From contig JAFYXO010000001.1 of assembly GCA_017546125.1 (NCBI GenBank), positions 41,348-105,347 on the forward strand: a DNA stretch of 64,000 nt. The letters run 5' to 3'. A program made the position numbers and the translations under genes. This DNA comes from Bacteroidales bacterium (GTDB lineage Bacteria > Bacteroidota > Bacteroidia > Bacteroidales > UBA932). Of the stretch, positions 16,149-24,609 are shown piece after piece (within the stretch, counting starts at the first letter, position 1; every line of letters begins with the position of its first letter). A model generated the notes under the pieces. The model made no database searches and was not told the origin of the DNA. It worked only from the letters and a program-made list of their open reading frames with translations.

Positions 16149-19100
16149 TTAGTCGGCGAGGAGGGCGGTGATCACTTCGTTGAACTGGAGTTCAAGTGAG
16201 TCAGCTTCCTCTTTGGCGCCACAGCCAGACAGGATTTCAAGCATATATCCGTACAGTGAGTAGCTGTTTTCAAGGTCTGATTTGGACAGGATGCCATGAC
16301 CGTAAGGTTTGACAAACAACTCGACAGCCTCGATGGTCTCTTTGGCGAATTCCTGAGCCAGTTTGACAGCTTTCTCTTTCTCATCACATCTCAAATATAT
16401 CTCAATGGCCTGAAGAACCATGTATTCATTGATAGAGTATAGTATAGAGGTGTTGAGAGGGAAGTTCTCTGGGACCATGACTTGCTGCATTCTGTCAAGG
16501 ACCTGAACAGCTTTCTCTTTGTAGCCATCTTTGAACAGACCGGTAGCTGTCTGGACAAAAATTGCTCTGATATTCATCACGCCGTTGAATGTGGCGAGGT
16601 TCTGATAGTCTATGTTGATGGTGGTGTCAGAGAGGTTATCCCACTCGTAGACCTTCATTACTTTGTCAAACATCTTTAAAGCATCAATTTGGCCGATTTC
16701 AGCGGTCGAAGTCACGCTCTTGATAGGAACCAGCTTGTATGCAAAACCTTCAAACTGGAGGTAATTACGTATCCCTATGTCGAGGTCTCCACCTTGTGAT
16801 ACGAAATAGATAGGTCTGTCCCAATTGTAGTTTGACAACATATCCAAAATCATCAGTTCGGTCTTGGAGATAGAACTTCTGCCGGCAGGGATGTCAAGAT
16901 ACAATGTATCCACTATCTTGTCATAATCCTCTTCAGCCACGATGCCGAATTTCTTCACATTCTCCTTATTTACAGGGAGTCTCAGTTTGTGTTGTGCGAT
17001 GAAAGACTCTGCAGTACCGTATCTGTTGATCTTCACACGTGGATCCTTGAACAGGGTGATGGCCTCTTTAAGTGTAATAGGCCTGTTGACTCTGTCGACA
17101 ACATCAGGGAATTCGTTCTTGCCATACAGATACTCTTCTCTGTCAAGGGAGAAAATGATAGGCTCTGAGTCGTAGATCTTTCTCCTCATCTGGTCGATAT
17201 ACCAGTCAGTACCAAGTAGTGAGGTGTTCATGATTCTGGTATCAAGTCTGACACCTTCCACCTCCTGTATATACCATAAAGGGAATGTGTCATTGTCACC
17301 GTGGGTAACGATGATGGCATTCTGATCCAGAGACATAAGGTAGTTGTATGCAAGATTTTGAGCAGTATATCTGCCACTTCTGTCGTGGTCATCCCAGTTT
17401 TGGCTTGCCATCTGTACAGGGACGATCAGTGCAAGTACAGAAACTACGGCAGGGATAGCCCATTGGGGCACCTTATCTCCTTTGATATATTTCTCCAGCC
17501 ATTGGTGGATGGCCATTACAGCAAATCCGATCCACACGCAGAACATATAGAAAGAGCCGGCATAAGCATAGTCCCTCTCCCTGACCTGAAGTGGTGGCTG
17601 GTTAAGATATACCACGATACCGATACCTGTAAGCAAGAAAAGTAGCATGGTTACCCACCAGTTCTGCTGGTCTTTTTTGAGCTGGAAGAACAGTCCGATA
17701 AGACCCAGGATCAACGGAAGGAAGTAGTAGTGGTTCTTAGATCTGCTGTTCACAATATAATCCGGACCAACAGACTGGTCACCCAGGCGGGCTTTATCGA
17801 TAAAGCCGATACCTGACTCCCAGTTGCCCTTAAGCGGCTCTCCCGGTGTAGGGCTGTGGAGGTCATTCTGACGACCCACAAAGTTCCAGAAGAAGTATCT
17901 GAAGTACATCCAGTTTATCTGATAATCAATGAAGAATGAGATATTCTCCTTGAATGTAGGCATTTTATGCTGTCCTCCCTGAGGCACCTTACCGTCACCT
18001 GTATAGTGTTTGTAGAACTCTATATGTTCAGGAGACTTGCTCCACATACGTGGGAAGAACATCTTCGATTCGGCAGGATATTTCACATCCAGAGGGCCGT
18101 CGGTCTTGAAATATTTACCGTTCAGCGGAGTATAATATTTTGGTACGCTGTAGTTTGTAGGTACAGATGCGAAGGTCTCTCCATATACAAGAGGGTTGCT
18201 TCCGTACTGTTCACGGCCCAAATACCTTACAAGGGTGAATGGATTGTCAGGCTGGTACTCATTGGTAGGTGTATTGGCTGAAGAGCGGATGATCACCACA
18301 GCAAATGAAGAGTAACCGATAACGATCATTGTAAAGCATAGGGTGATCGTATTGAGCAATACTTTCCCTTTCCTGTGAGAGAAATAGATGAGCCAGAAAC
18401 ATGCAGCCAGCAGAATCACCATAAACACCACTGCGCCGCTGTTGTAAGGGAGCCCGAAGCCATTTACAAAGAGAAGATCCACCTGTGCTGCGATTTTTGG
18501 AAGGTATGGGATAATTCCCCATAGGATCACGCCAAGCACCACAGCTGAGAGGCAAAGTACTCCGAAAGCCTTGCCCCAGGTGAATGAGGTGGATTTCTTA
18601 TAGTAATATATAAAGGCAATGGCAGGGATTGCCAATAGGTTCAGCAAGTGCACTCCGATCGACAGACCGAGCAAAAATGCGATGAGGACAATCCATCTGT
18701 TGGCGTATGGCTCATCGGCCTCATCCTCCCATTTGAGCATAGCCCAGAACACGACTGCGGTCAACAGGGATGACATCGCATATACCTCACCCTCCACAGC
18801 TGAGAACCAGAAGGTGTCGGACCAGCAGTATGCCAATGCGCCGACAGCGGCTGAGCCCCAAAGGGCAATGGCATTGGAAACAGAGAGGTAATCTCTGCCG
18901 TTCTTCTCGAGAAGGCGTCTTCCCAGGTGCATTATGGTCAAATATAGGAACAATATGGTAAGTGACGAGCACAATGCATTCATCAGGTTCACTGCAAGAG
19001 CCGCATTCTCAGGGGATGCAAACATAGTAAAAAAGCGGGCAACAAGCTGGAATACAGGGTTTCCAGGAGGGTGTCCCACTTCAAGTTTATATGATGATGC

Positions 19101-19226
19101 AATAAACTCACCGCAATCCCAGAAGCTGGTAGTGGGCTCGATGGTCAGCACATAGGTAACTGTAGCCACCAAGAAAACGATAAGTCCGAATACACGACTT
19201 AATAGATTGAATTGTTTTTTCTCCAT
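16149..19226 (-). CDS. DUF2723 / TMEM260-like membrane glycosyltransferase
   Basis: A 1025-aa integral membrane protein. The N-terminal half has about ten hydrophobic helices and the DUF2723 signature TTSFWDCGEFIASSYKLEVG with HPPGNPVF (residues 32-57). The acidic residues in WDCGEF are typical of GT-C enzymes that use lipid-linked sugars. The C-terminal half is soluble and helical, with TPR-like content (KAVQVLDRMQQVM, EKAVKLAQEFAKE). The human relative TMEM260 is a protein O-mannosyltransferase, so protein O-glycosylation at the periplasmic face is a reasonable inference; the bacterial substrate is unknown. It is monocistronic with its own promoter at 19253-19260. Confidence 0.85.
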   Translation of the reverse strand: MEKKQFNLLSRVFGLIVFLVATVTYVLTIEPTTSFWDCGEFIASSYKLEVGHPPGNPVFQLVARFFTMFASPENAALAVNLMNALCSSLTILFLYLTIMHLGRRLLEKNGRDYLSVSNAIALWGSAAVGALAYCWSDTFWFSAVEGEVYAMSSLLTAVVFWAMLKWEDEADEPYANRWIVLIAFLLGLSIGVHLLNLLAIPAIAFIYYYKKSTSFTWGKAFGVLCLSAVVLGVILWGIIPYLPKIAAQVDLLFVNGFGLPYNSGAVVFMVILLAACFWLIYFSHRKGKVLLNTITLCFTMIVIGYSSFAVVIIRSSANTPTNEYQPDNPFTLVRYLGREQYGSNPLVYGETFASVPTNYSVPKYYTPLNGKYFKTDGPLDVKYPAESKMFFPRMWSKSPEHIEFYKHYTGDGKVPQGGQHKMPTFKENISFFIDYQINWMYFRYFFWNFVGRQNDLHSPTPGEPLKGNWESGIGFIDKARLGDQSVGPDYIVNSRSKNHYYFLPLILGLIGLFFQLKKDQQNWWVTMLLFLLTGIGIVVYLNQPPLQVRERDYAYAGSFYMFCVWIGFAVMAIHQWLEKYIKGDKVPQWAIPAVVSVLALIVPVQMASQNWDDHDRSGRYTAQNLAYNYLMSLDQNAIIVTHGDNDTFPLWYIQEVEGVRLDTRIMNTSLLGTDWYIDQMRRKIYDSEPIIFSLDREEYLYGKNEFPDVVDRVNRPITLKEAITLFKDPRVKINRYGTAESFIAQHKLRLPVNKENVKKFGIVAEEDYDKIVDTLYLDIPAGRSSISKTELMILDMLSNYNWDRPIYFVSQGGDLDIGIRNYLQFEGFAYKLVPIKSVTSTAEIGQIDALKMFDKVMKVYEWDNLSDTTINIDYQNLATFNGVMNIRAIFVQTATGLFKDGYKEKAVQVLDRMQQVMVPENFPLNTSILYSINEYMVLQAIEIYLRCDEKEKAVKLAQEFAKETIEAVELFVKPYGHGILSKSDLENSYSLYGYMLEILSGCGAKEEADSLELQFNEVITALLAD

Positions 19227-19252
19227 GTTTTAGATCTTTTCGGAATAAACAG

Positions 19253-19260
19253 CAAATATA
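19253..19260 (-). promoter_or_regulatory. -7 element of the DUF2723 gene
   Basis: TATATTTG on the minus strand, 26 nt before the ATG. It is divergent from the yciH element 20 bp away. Confidence 0.65.
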
Positions 19261-19280
19261 CGAAATTGATTATTTATATC

Positions 19281-19288
19281 TAACTTTG
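19281..19288 (+). promoter_or_regulatory. -7 element of yciH
   Basis: TAACTTTG, 14 nt before the ATG at 19303, so the mRNA leader should be only a few nucleotides long. Confidence 0.65.
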
Positions 19289-19302
19289 CAAAAATTAATG
19301 AT

Positions 19303-19647
19303 ATGGCAGAACAAGATTGGAAAAGCAGGCTAGGTGTGGTATTTTCCACCAATCCGGACTTTAAATATGATATCCCTGTGGAGGAAGAGCAGGAGACTCT
19401 TGCCCCCTCAGCGCAGAAACTTATAGTCTCGATAGACAGGAGAAACAGAGGAGGAAAACAGGTGACATTGGTGAAGGGATTCAGAGGGAAAGAGTCAGAT
19501 TTGGAGACACTTGCGAAAAAATTGAAGACAAAATGCGGAGTGGGAGGGAGTGCAAAAGATGGAGAAATCGTCATTCAGGGTGATTTGAGGGATAAAGTGC
19601 TCAATCTCCTTTTAAATGACGGATATAATGCAAAAAGAGGGAACTAA
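19303..19647 (+). CDS. yciH: SUI1/eIF1-like translation factor (YciH)
   Basis: A 114-aa protein with a disordered, acidic N-terminal half and a C-terminal SUI1 fold. The core is RRNRGGKQVTLVKGF, then LAKKLKTKCGVGGSAKDGEI and IQGDLRDKVLNLLL, the standard bacterial YciH pattern. YciH is a homologue of eIF1 that can help discriminate initiation complexes. The promoter-to-ATG distance implies a near-leaderless message. The hemD promoter lies just after the stop. Confidence 0.92.
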   Translation: MAEQDWKSRLGVVFSTNPDFKYDIPVEEEQETLAPSAQKLIVSIDRRNRGGKQVTLVKGFRGKESDLETLAKKLKTKCGVGGSAKDGEIVIQGDLRDKVLNLLLNDGYNAKRGN

Positions 19648-19678
19648 AAATTTTTGCATCAATTCTTTATTTTTGTTG

Positions 19679-19686
19679 TACATTTG
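19679..19686 (+). promoter_or_regulatory. -7 element of the hemD-rnpA-yidD operon
   Basis: TACATTTG, with a TTTG at 19653-19656, 22 nt upstream. It lies 27 nt before the hemD ATG and rules out the longer TTG start at 19654. Confidence 0.65.
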
Positions 19687-19713
19687 CACCCCGAAAAAAA
19701 AGAAAGATTGTTG

Positions 19714-20454
19714 ATGAAAGTAAAAAACATTTTGATATCTCAGCCAGCTCCTACGGCAAGTTCCCCTTACACAGATATTATTTCTAAATACGGTGTGAAC
19801 ATAGATTTTAACCAATTCTTTTATGTTCAGCCTGTTACAGCTCGTGAGTTCAGAGCCCAAAGGGTAGAAATCCTTGAGCACACAGCGATGGTCTTCTCTT
19901 CCAAATCCACTATTGATGCATTCTTCGCACTTTGTGAAGAGACCAGAGTGACCGTTCCTGAGACCATGAAATACTTCTGTACTACTGAGGCTATCGCCCT
20001 TTACTTGCAGAAGCACATTATCTATAGAAAAAGAAAGATCTTTTTCGGTAAAGGTACCATCGATTCGGTTATAGAGGCTATCGGCACAAAACATAAGAAT
20101 GAGACATTCCTTATCGCCGCTACCGACTCTACCAAACCGGATGTTCTAAAAGCTTTCACCAAGGCAAAACTTAAATTCCAGAGTGCAGTCTTCTGCAAGA
20201 CCATGTATAGCGAGATGAAGGAGTGGGATCTGCACAAATATCAAATTATGGTTTGCTATAGCCCGCTTGATGTGAAATCTTTGCAGGAGAACTATCCAGA
20301 ATTCGATCAGAAGGATATCAAATTCCTGGCTTTTGGCCCTGCAACAGCCAAAGCGTTGAAAGATGCAGGTATCGAGGTGGAAATTACAGCACCTACACCT
20401 GAGGCTCCATCAGTGGCTCAAGCTCTCCTTCTATATTTGGAGAAAAACAAATAG
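19714..20454 (+). CDS. hemD: Uroporphyrinogen-III synthase
   Basis: HemD cyclises hydroxymethylbilane to uroporphyrinogen III in tetrapyrrole synthesis. The ATG at 19714 gives 246 aa starting MKVKNILISQPAP; the longer frame would begin upstream of the promoter. Family landmarks are the strand-loop TAMVFSSKSTIDAFF near residue 65, the second-lobe CYSPLDVKSL, and the final FLAFGPATAKALKDAGIEVEI. Like most HemD proteins it has low motif content, so the call rests on overall pattern and length. It is the first gene of an operon with rnpA, whose ATG follows the hemD stop directly. Confidence 0.88.
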   Translation: MKVKNILISQPAPTASSPYTDIISKYGVNIDFNQFFYVQPVTAREFRAQRVEILEHTAMVFSSKSTIDAFFALCEETRVTVPETMKYFCTTEAIALYLQKHIIYRKRKIFFGKGTIDSVIEAIGTKHKNETFLIAATDSTKPDVLKAFTKAKLKFQSAVFCKTMYSEMKEWDLHKYQIMVCYSPLDVKSLQENYPEFDQKDIKFLAFGPATAKALKDAGIEVEITAPTPEAPSVAQALLLYLEKNK

Positions 20455-20769
20455 ATGAAAACAGCCGAATTGATATATTCCCAAGGGAAATCACAATTCA
20501 GTTACCCATATAAAGTGTTGTATAGGGACACCGAAGTGGGGAAAGAGCATCTTATAATATCGGTTCCCAAGAAGATATACAAGAGGGCTGTAAAGAGAAA
20601 TCTTATCAGAAGAAGAATCAGAGAGGCATTCAGACTGAACTGTAAGAACCTCCCCAATATTCAGGGAAAGGATCTTCTTCTGGTATATGTCTCATCTCAT
20701 ATAATGGACTATGGAAAAATCACAGAAACCCTCATCTCAGCCATCTCCAAGGTGGGTATCGACTCTTAA
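20455..20769 (+). CDS. rnpA: Ribonuclease P protein component
   Basis: The protein cofactor of RNase P, which matures tRNA 5' ends. It has 104 aa with the hallmark basic helix [18 protein letters not shown] (residues 43-60) after SVPKKIYK. The start codon abuts the hemD stop with no gap. Its 3' end overlaps the yidD coding region by 59 nt in another frame, a common rnpA-yidD arrangement. rpmH, often upstream, is not here. Confidence 0.96.
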   Translation: MKTAELIYSQGKSQFSYPYKVLYRDTEVGKEHLIISVPKKIYKRAVKRNLIRRRIREAFRLNCKNLPNIQGKDLLLVYVSSHIMDYGKITETLISAISKVGIDS

Positions 20770-20986
20770 AAAGGTCGCTGTGTCTCCATTTGTCCTGCTA
20801 ATCAGATTTTATCAGATATTCATATCACCGCTGAAGCCGGCCTCATGCAGGTTTACACCCACATGCTCGGCCTATGCCATAGAGGCATTCAGAAAGCATG
20901 GCCCGTTCAAGGGTATGTATCTTACGGTAAAACGTCTTCTCAGATGCCACCCCTGGGGTGGAAGTGGCTACGATCCGGTCCCCTAA
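20711..20986 (+). CDS. yidD: Membrane protein insertion efficiency factor YidD
   Basis: A 91-aa small membrane-associated protein that assists YidC-dependent insertion. The family core [20 protein letters not shown] with [12 protein letters not shown], and the end [15 protein letters not shown], are intact. The ATG at 20711 lies inside rnpA (59-nt overlap). The stop overlaps by 4 nt the end of the convergent acyltransferase gene. Confidence 0.95.
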   Translation: MEKSQKPSSQPSPRWVSTLKKVAVSPFVLLIRFYQIFISPLKPASCRFTPTCSAYAIEAFRKHGPFKGMYLTVKRLLRCHPWGGSGYDPVP

Positions 20987-22770
20987 AAGTTGAACCTGTT
21001 CATAATCATCTCAGGATCCTCTGCCCCTCTGGCGAGTTTCAGGATCTCATCCTTAGGAACATCGGCAATCCTTAGGAATACCAGACCATCAATACAGTAG
21101 TTGAAGTCCTTGTCCACATTGAAGCAGGCGATTCTCGCACCCAGTTTCAAATATTGCTTAACAAGGGTAGGGAGTCTGTATTGGTTGTCGCTGATGCGCA
21201 GCATGAAGCGGTCAAAGGTCTCGATAGTCTTGATCTTGGTCTCTATCAGATCCTTAGGATCTACCCTCAGGAAGTCAGGTTTGAATGGAGTCCTTCCGTG
21301 AACATTCTTCTTCAGGAATTTTCTGGAGTGTATCTCCATGATGTAATGGGTCATAAGACTCCTGTAGAATAGAGGGTAAGATGAACTTATACTTACAGGA
21401 CCGAACAGGTATTTGCACTGGTCATACCTCAAGATGCTGTACATAAGTCCTCTGATCAGAAGCATAAGTGGTAGGGCATCCTTCTTATATTCGAGGGCTA
21501 CAAATGAGCGGCCCAACTCGATGCTGCTTGATAGGGTGTCAACGAACTCTTTAGAGTATTTGAACAGAGTATGGGAATAGAACCCTTTCTTTCCATATTT
21601 CTTCACTATCTCATCTCCGATACCGAGTCTGTATGCACCGGCAAAGGCCTCTTTGTCGTTGTCCCAAAGGATAAGATGCTTGTAGTAGAGATCAAATTTG
21701 TCAAGATCGGCCTCAAGACCGGTCCCTTCTCCCACTGCGCGGAATGACTCCTCACGCTTGATGCCTATCTCATGTATAAGTGCAGGTATATCCTCGTAAT
21801 CTGCTATGAAACAAGAGAAATTGGCTGTATCAAACAGCTTGTTACCTTTCTCGTCCAGCTTCTTGATCTCCTCAAGAAGTGCCTTTTTCCCTTTTGAAGG
21901 GGCAATCGGAGCCTCGTCCTCAGCCTTTCTTAGAAGATTCTCCTCTACAGGGGGTTCGACCTGAGCTTCAAGTGCGTAGGTTCTGTTGCGGAGATATTTT
22001 CTGAGACTGTTTATATTGTGCTCCTGAATTTCAGAAGGGTTGATAATCTTACCTATTCTCAATGAGATGGTCTGACCCTCCTTGTTTACAAGCTCTCTTG
22101 GAAGCTGTGCGGTCCTTAGGAGAGGGTGAATTTTACCCAATGCGTGGAATGTGCGGCTGTTCTGACCGTGGAAATAGACAGGAATCACCGGAACATTGCT
22201 CTTGAGGATCATTTTTGAGATGGGTTGGGTCCACTCGATATCCTCGGTATAACCATTTCCGTGGTATGTAGATACCTCACCGGCTGGGAATAGACCCAGG
22301 CCGCCACCGTTCAAAAGGTGCTCTTTCGCAGCTCTGACCCCTGAGAAACTGTTCTTCAGGTTCTTCATATCTGTGAAAGGGTTCACAGGGAGAAAATACT
22401 CGGAAAGGTTCTTGATGTATGAGAGGATAAAGTTTGTAAGGATTTTGAAATCGGGTCTTATCGATGCGATGGTATCAAAAAGGATAATACCGTCGATAGC
22501 ACCGAAAGGGTGGTTGGAAACAATAATGAAGGGGCCCTCTTTAGGGATAACATCGAGCTGGGCAGCTATAATATCGGTTTTGATGTTAAGCACCTCCAGA
22601 ACTTTGGATGTAAATGCCCTGCCGTTTCCCACTTGGGATTTGGCGTAGATGTCATTGATCTCGTTGAGGGACAATAGCGACATTGCAGACTTGGCTATCA
22701 CGTCACCAAGAGCACCTTTCATCCCAATAGCGCTCTTAATATCAGAGATATTGATTACTTTTGTTTCCAC
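20983..22770 (-). CDS. Bifunctional aminolipid acyltransferase (PlsC-like + GNAT; OlsF/GlsA-GlsB type)
   Basis: Two acyltransferase domains in one chain. The N-terminal PlsC-like domain has the catalytic NHPFGAID (HxxxxD) and the FPAGEVST motif, and would O-acylate a lyso-aminolipid. The C-terminal GNAT/hemolysin domain (from about residue 325; [29 protein letters not shown]) resembles OlsB/GlsB, which N-acylate ornithine or glycine. OlsF proteins carry both in this way; in Bacteroides the two activities are separate glsA and glsB genes. The frame opens at ATG 22803, but a TATATTTG -7 element at 22792-22799 lies inside it. The GTG at 22770 ([10 protein letters not shown]) is therefore the more likely start, giving 595 aa. 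The amino-acid substrate cannot be read from sequence. Confidence 0.82.
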   Translation of the reverse strand: METKVINISDIKSAIGMKGALGDVIAKSAMSLLSLNEINDIYAKSQVGNGRAFTSKVLEVLNIKTDIIAAQLDVIPKEGPFIIVSNHPFGAIDGIILFDTIASIRPDFKILTNFILSYIKNLSEYFLPVNPFTDMKNLKNSFSGVRAAKEHLLNGGGLGLFPAGEVSTYHGNGYTEDIEWTQPISKMILKSNVPVIPVYFHGQNSRTFHALGKIHPLLRTAQLPRELVNKEGQTISLRIGKIINPSEIQEHNINSLRKYLRNRTYALEAQVEPPVEENLLRKAEDEAPIAPSKGKKALLEEIKKLDEKGNKLFDTANFSCFIADYEDIPALIHEIGIKREESFRAVGEGTGLEADLDKFDLYYKHLILWDNDKEAFAGAYRLGIGDEIVKKYGKKGFYSHTLFKYSKEFVDTLSSSIELGRSFVALEYKKDALPLMLLIRGLMYSILRYDQCKYLFGPVSISSSYPLFYRSLMTHYIMEIHSRKFLKKNVHGRTPFKPDFLRVDPKDLIETKIKTIETFDRFMLRISDNQYRLPTLVKQYLKLGARIACFNVDKDFNYCIDGLVFLRIADVPKDEILKLARGAEDPEMIMNRFNF

Positions 22771-22791
22771 GTTTAGGTATTTTATATTGTG

Positions 22792-22799
22792 CAAATATA
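22792..22799 (-). promoter_or_regulatory. -7 element of the acyltransferase gene
   Basis: TATATTTG on the minus strand followed by GCAC. It lies downstream of the upstream-most ATG (22803) and 21 nt before the GTG at 22770, and so decides the start. Confidence 0.6.
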
Positions 22800-22815
22800 G
22801 CATTTTTCTCCATAT

Positions 22816-24609
22816 ATGACTATTACAGACAAGATTAAGCTCCTTCCTGAGGTTCCGGGGGTGTACCGATATCTCGATGAGAACGGTACGGTTATCTATG
22901 TCGGTAAGGCAAAGAACCTGAAAAAGAGGGTGTCACAATACTTCCAGGCACCTGAGAAGCTTACGCGCAAGACTGCTGTTATGGTCTCAAAAATCAGAGA
23001 TGTGGAGCACACAGTGGTGGATACTGAGGAGGATGCACTACTTCTGGAGAACAATCTGATCAAAGAGTATCAGCCCAAATACAATATTTTGCTCAAGGAT
23101 GGGAAGACCTACCCGTGGATATGTGTGAAGAAGGAGCCGTTCCCCAGGGTGTTCCTCACCAGGCGCTTCAAAAAGGACGGGTCGCTCTATTTCGGGCCGT
23201 ACAGTTCGGTGATGCACGCCCACAAACTCCTCGATCTGATCAACGCCCTATACAAACTTAGGACTTGCAATCTTCAGCTGTCAGAGCAGAATATCAATTC
23301 AGGCAAATTCAAAGTGTGCCTCAACTACCACATCAAAAAGTGTCTGGCCCCATGCACAGGGTATATATCGGCTCAGGGTTATAAAGAGCAGACCGATGCT
23401 ATCATAGAGATACTGAAAGGGAACAGCGCATACCTGATCAGGGAGTTTGACAAGAAGATGAAGGATGCTGCATCAAAACTTGAATTTGAATCAGCAAATG
23501 AGTTTAAAGAGAAGAAGTTGTTGTTGGAGAAACACTATAGTAAATCGATGGTGGTGCACTCCGGGATAATGGATTTGGATGTCTTCTCGCTCATATTCGA
23601 AGGGCAAGATGCATTCGGAAATTATATGAAGGTGCGTAACGGCTGCATTATCAGGTCGATAAACCTTCATATCAAGATGAGAATTGAGGAGGAACAGTCA
23701 TCTGTCCTATCCTCTTTCATGGCTGAAATCTATTCTAGAAGTGACACGGAGCAAGACAATGTAAAAGAGATACTTGTCCCATTTATGCCTGACCAGAATT
23801 TTGAGGGCAAAAATGTCCATATCCCTCTAAAAGGGGACAAGCTTGCAGTTCTCGAGCTCTCAAGGAAAAATGCTGCAGAGCTGAAGTTCGACAGATTGAA
23901 GCAGGAGGAGTTTGTAAATCCTAAGGAGCACACTGAACGTATTTTGGAGAATTTAAGGAGGGATCTCAATATGGAGGAGCTTCCAAGGCACATTGAGTGC
24001 TTCGACAACTCCAATACTCAGGGTACAAATCCGGTCTCAGCCTGCGTTGTTTTTAAGGATGGGGCACCTTCTAAGAGAGATTATCGCCATTTCAATATCA
24101 AAACAGTTGTCGGGGCCAATGACTTTGCCTCTATGAAGGAGGTGGTCAACAGGAGATATACCCGAATTCTGGCTGAAGGGGGCGATATGCCACAGCTTAT
24201 AGTGATAGATGGAGGTAAGGGTCAGGTGAGATTTGCGTATGAAGCTTTACTTGAGTTAGACTTACTTGATAAGGTGAAACTCATAGGTATAGCGGAAAGA
24301 ATGGAGGAGCTGATAATACCCGGGGACCCATATCCGTTGTTCCTCGACAAGAATTCCACCTCGTTGAAGCTTATCATGCAGCTCAGGGATGAGGCGCACC
24401 GCTTCGGTATCACCCATCACCGTGCCAGAAGATCAAAGGGGCAGATCTCGTCCCAGCTTGAGCAGATCCCGGGTGTGGGTCCAAAGACCATAGAGAAACT
24501 TATGGCCAAATATAAGACCATATCGAGGATCAAAAGTGCTGCAGAATCCGATTTGGCAGCCATTCTCGGCTCCAAACTGGCTAAAACCATTATGGAAGCT
24601 TTAGACTGA
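22816..24609 (+). CDS. uvrC: Excinuclease ABC subunit C
   Basis: The nuclease of nucleotide excision repair, which cuts on both sides of a lesion with UvrAB. It has 597 aa. Domains are a GIY-YIG nuclease at residues 12-90 (GVYRYLDENGTVIYVGKAKNL), the UVR motif near 205-235 (KLEFESANEFKEKKLLLE), the RNase-H-like endonuclease (ECFDNSNTQGTNPVSACVVF, IVIDGGKGQ) and a C-terminal helix-hairpin-helix (LEQIPGVGPKTIEKLM). It is divergent from the acyltransferase gene. Its 3' end overlaps the convergent outer-membrane protein gene by 20 nt. Confidence 0.97.
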   Translation: MTITDKIKLLPEVPGVYRYLDENGTVIYVGKAKNLKKRVSQYFQAPEKLTRKTAVMVSKIRDVEHTVVDTEEDALLLENNLIKEYQPKYNILLKDGKTYPWICVKKEPFPRVFLTRRFKKDGSLYFGPYSSVMHAHKLLDLINALYKLRTCNLQLSEQNINSGKFKVCLNYHIKKCLAPCTGYISAQGYKEQTDAIIEILKGNSAYLIREFDKKMKDAASKLEFESANEFKEKKLLLEKHYSKSMVVHSGIMDLDVFSLIFEGQDAFGNYMKVRNGCIIRSINLHIKMRIEEEQSSVLSSFMAEIYSRSDTEQDNVKEILVPFMPDQNFEGKNVHIPLKGDKLAVLELSRKNAAELKFDRLKQEEFVNPKEHTERILENLRRDLNMEELPRHIECFDNSNTQGTNPVSACVVFKDGAPSKRDYRHFNIKTVVGANDFASMKEVVNRRYTRILAEGGDMPQLIVIDGGKGQVRFAYEALLELDLLDKVKLIGIAERMEELIIPGDPYPLFLDKNSTSLKLIMQLRDEAHRFGITHHRARRSKGQISSQLEQIPGVGPKTIEKLMAKYKTISRIKSAAESDLAAILGSKLAKTIMEALD

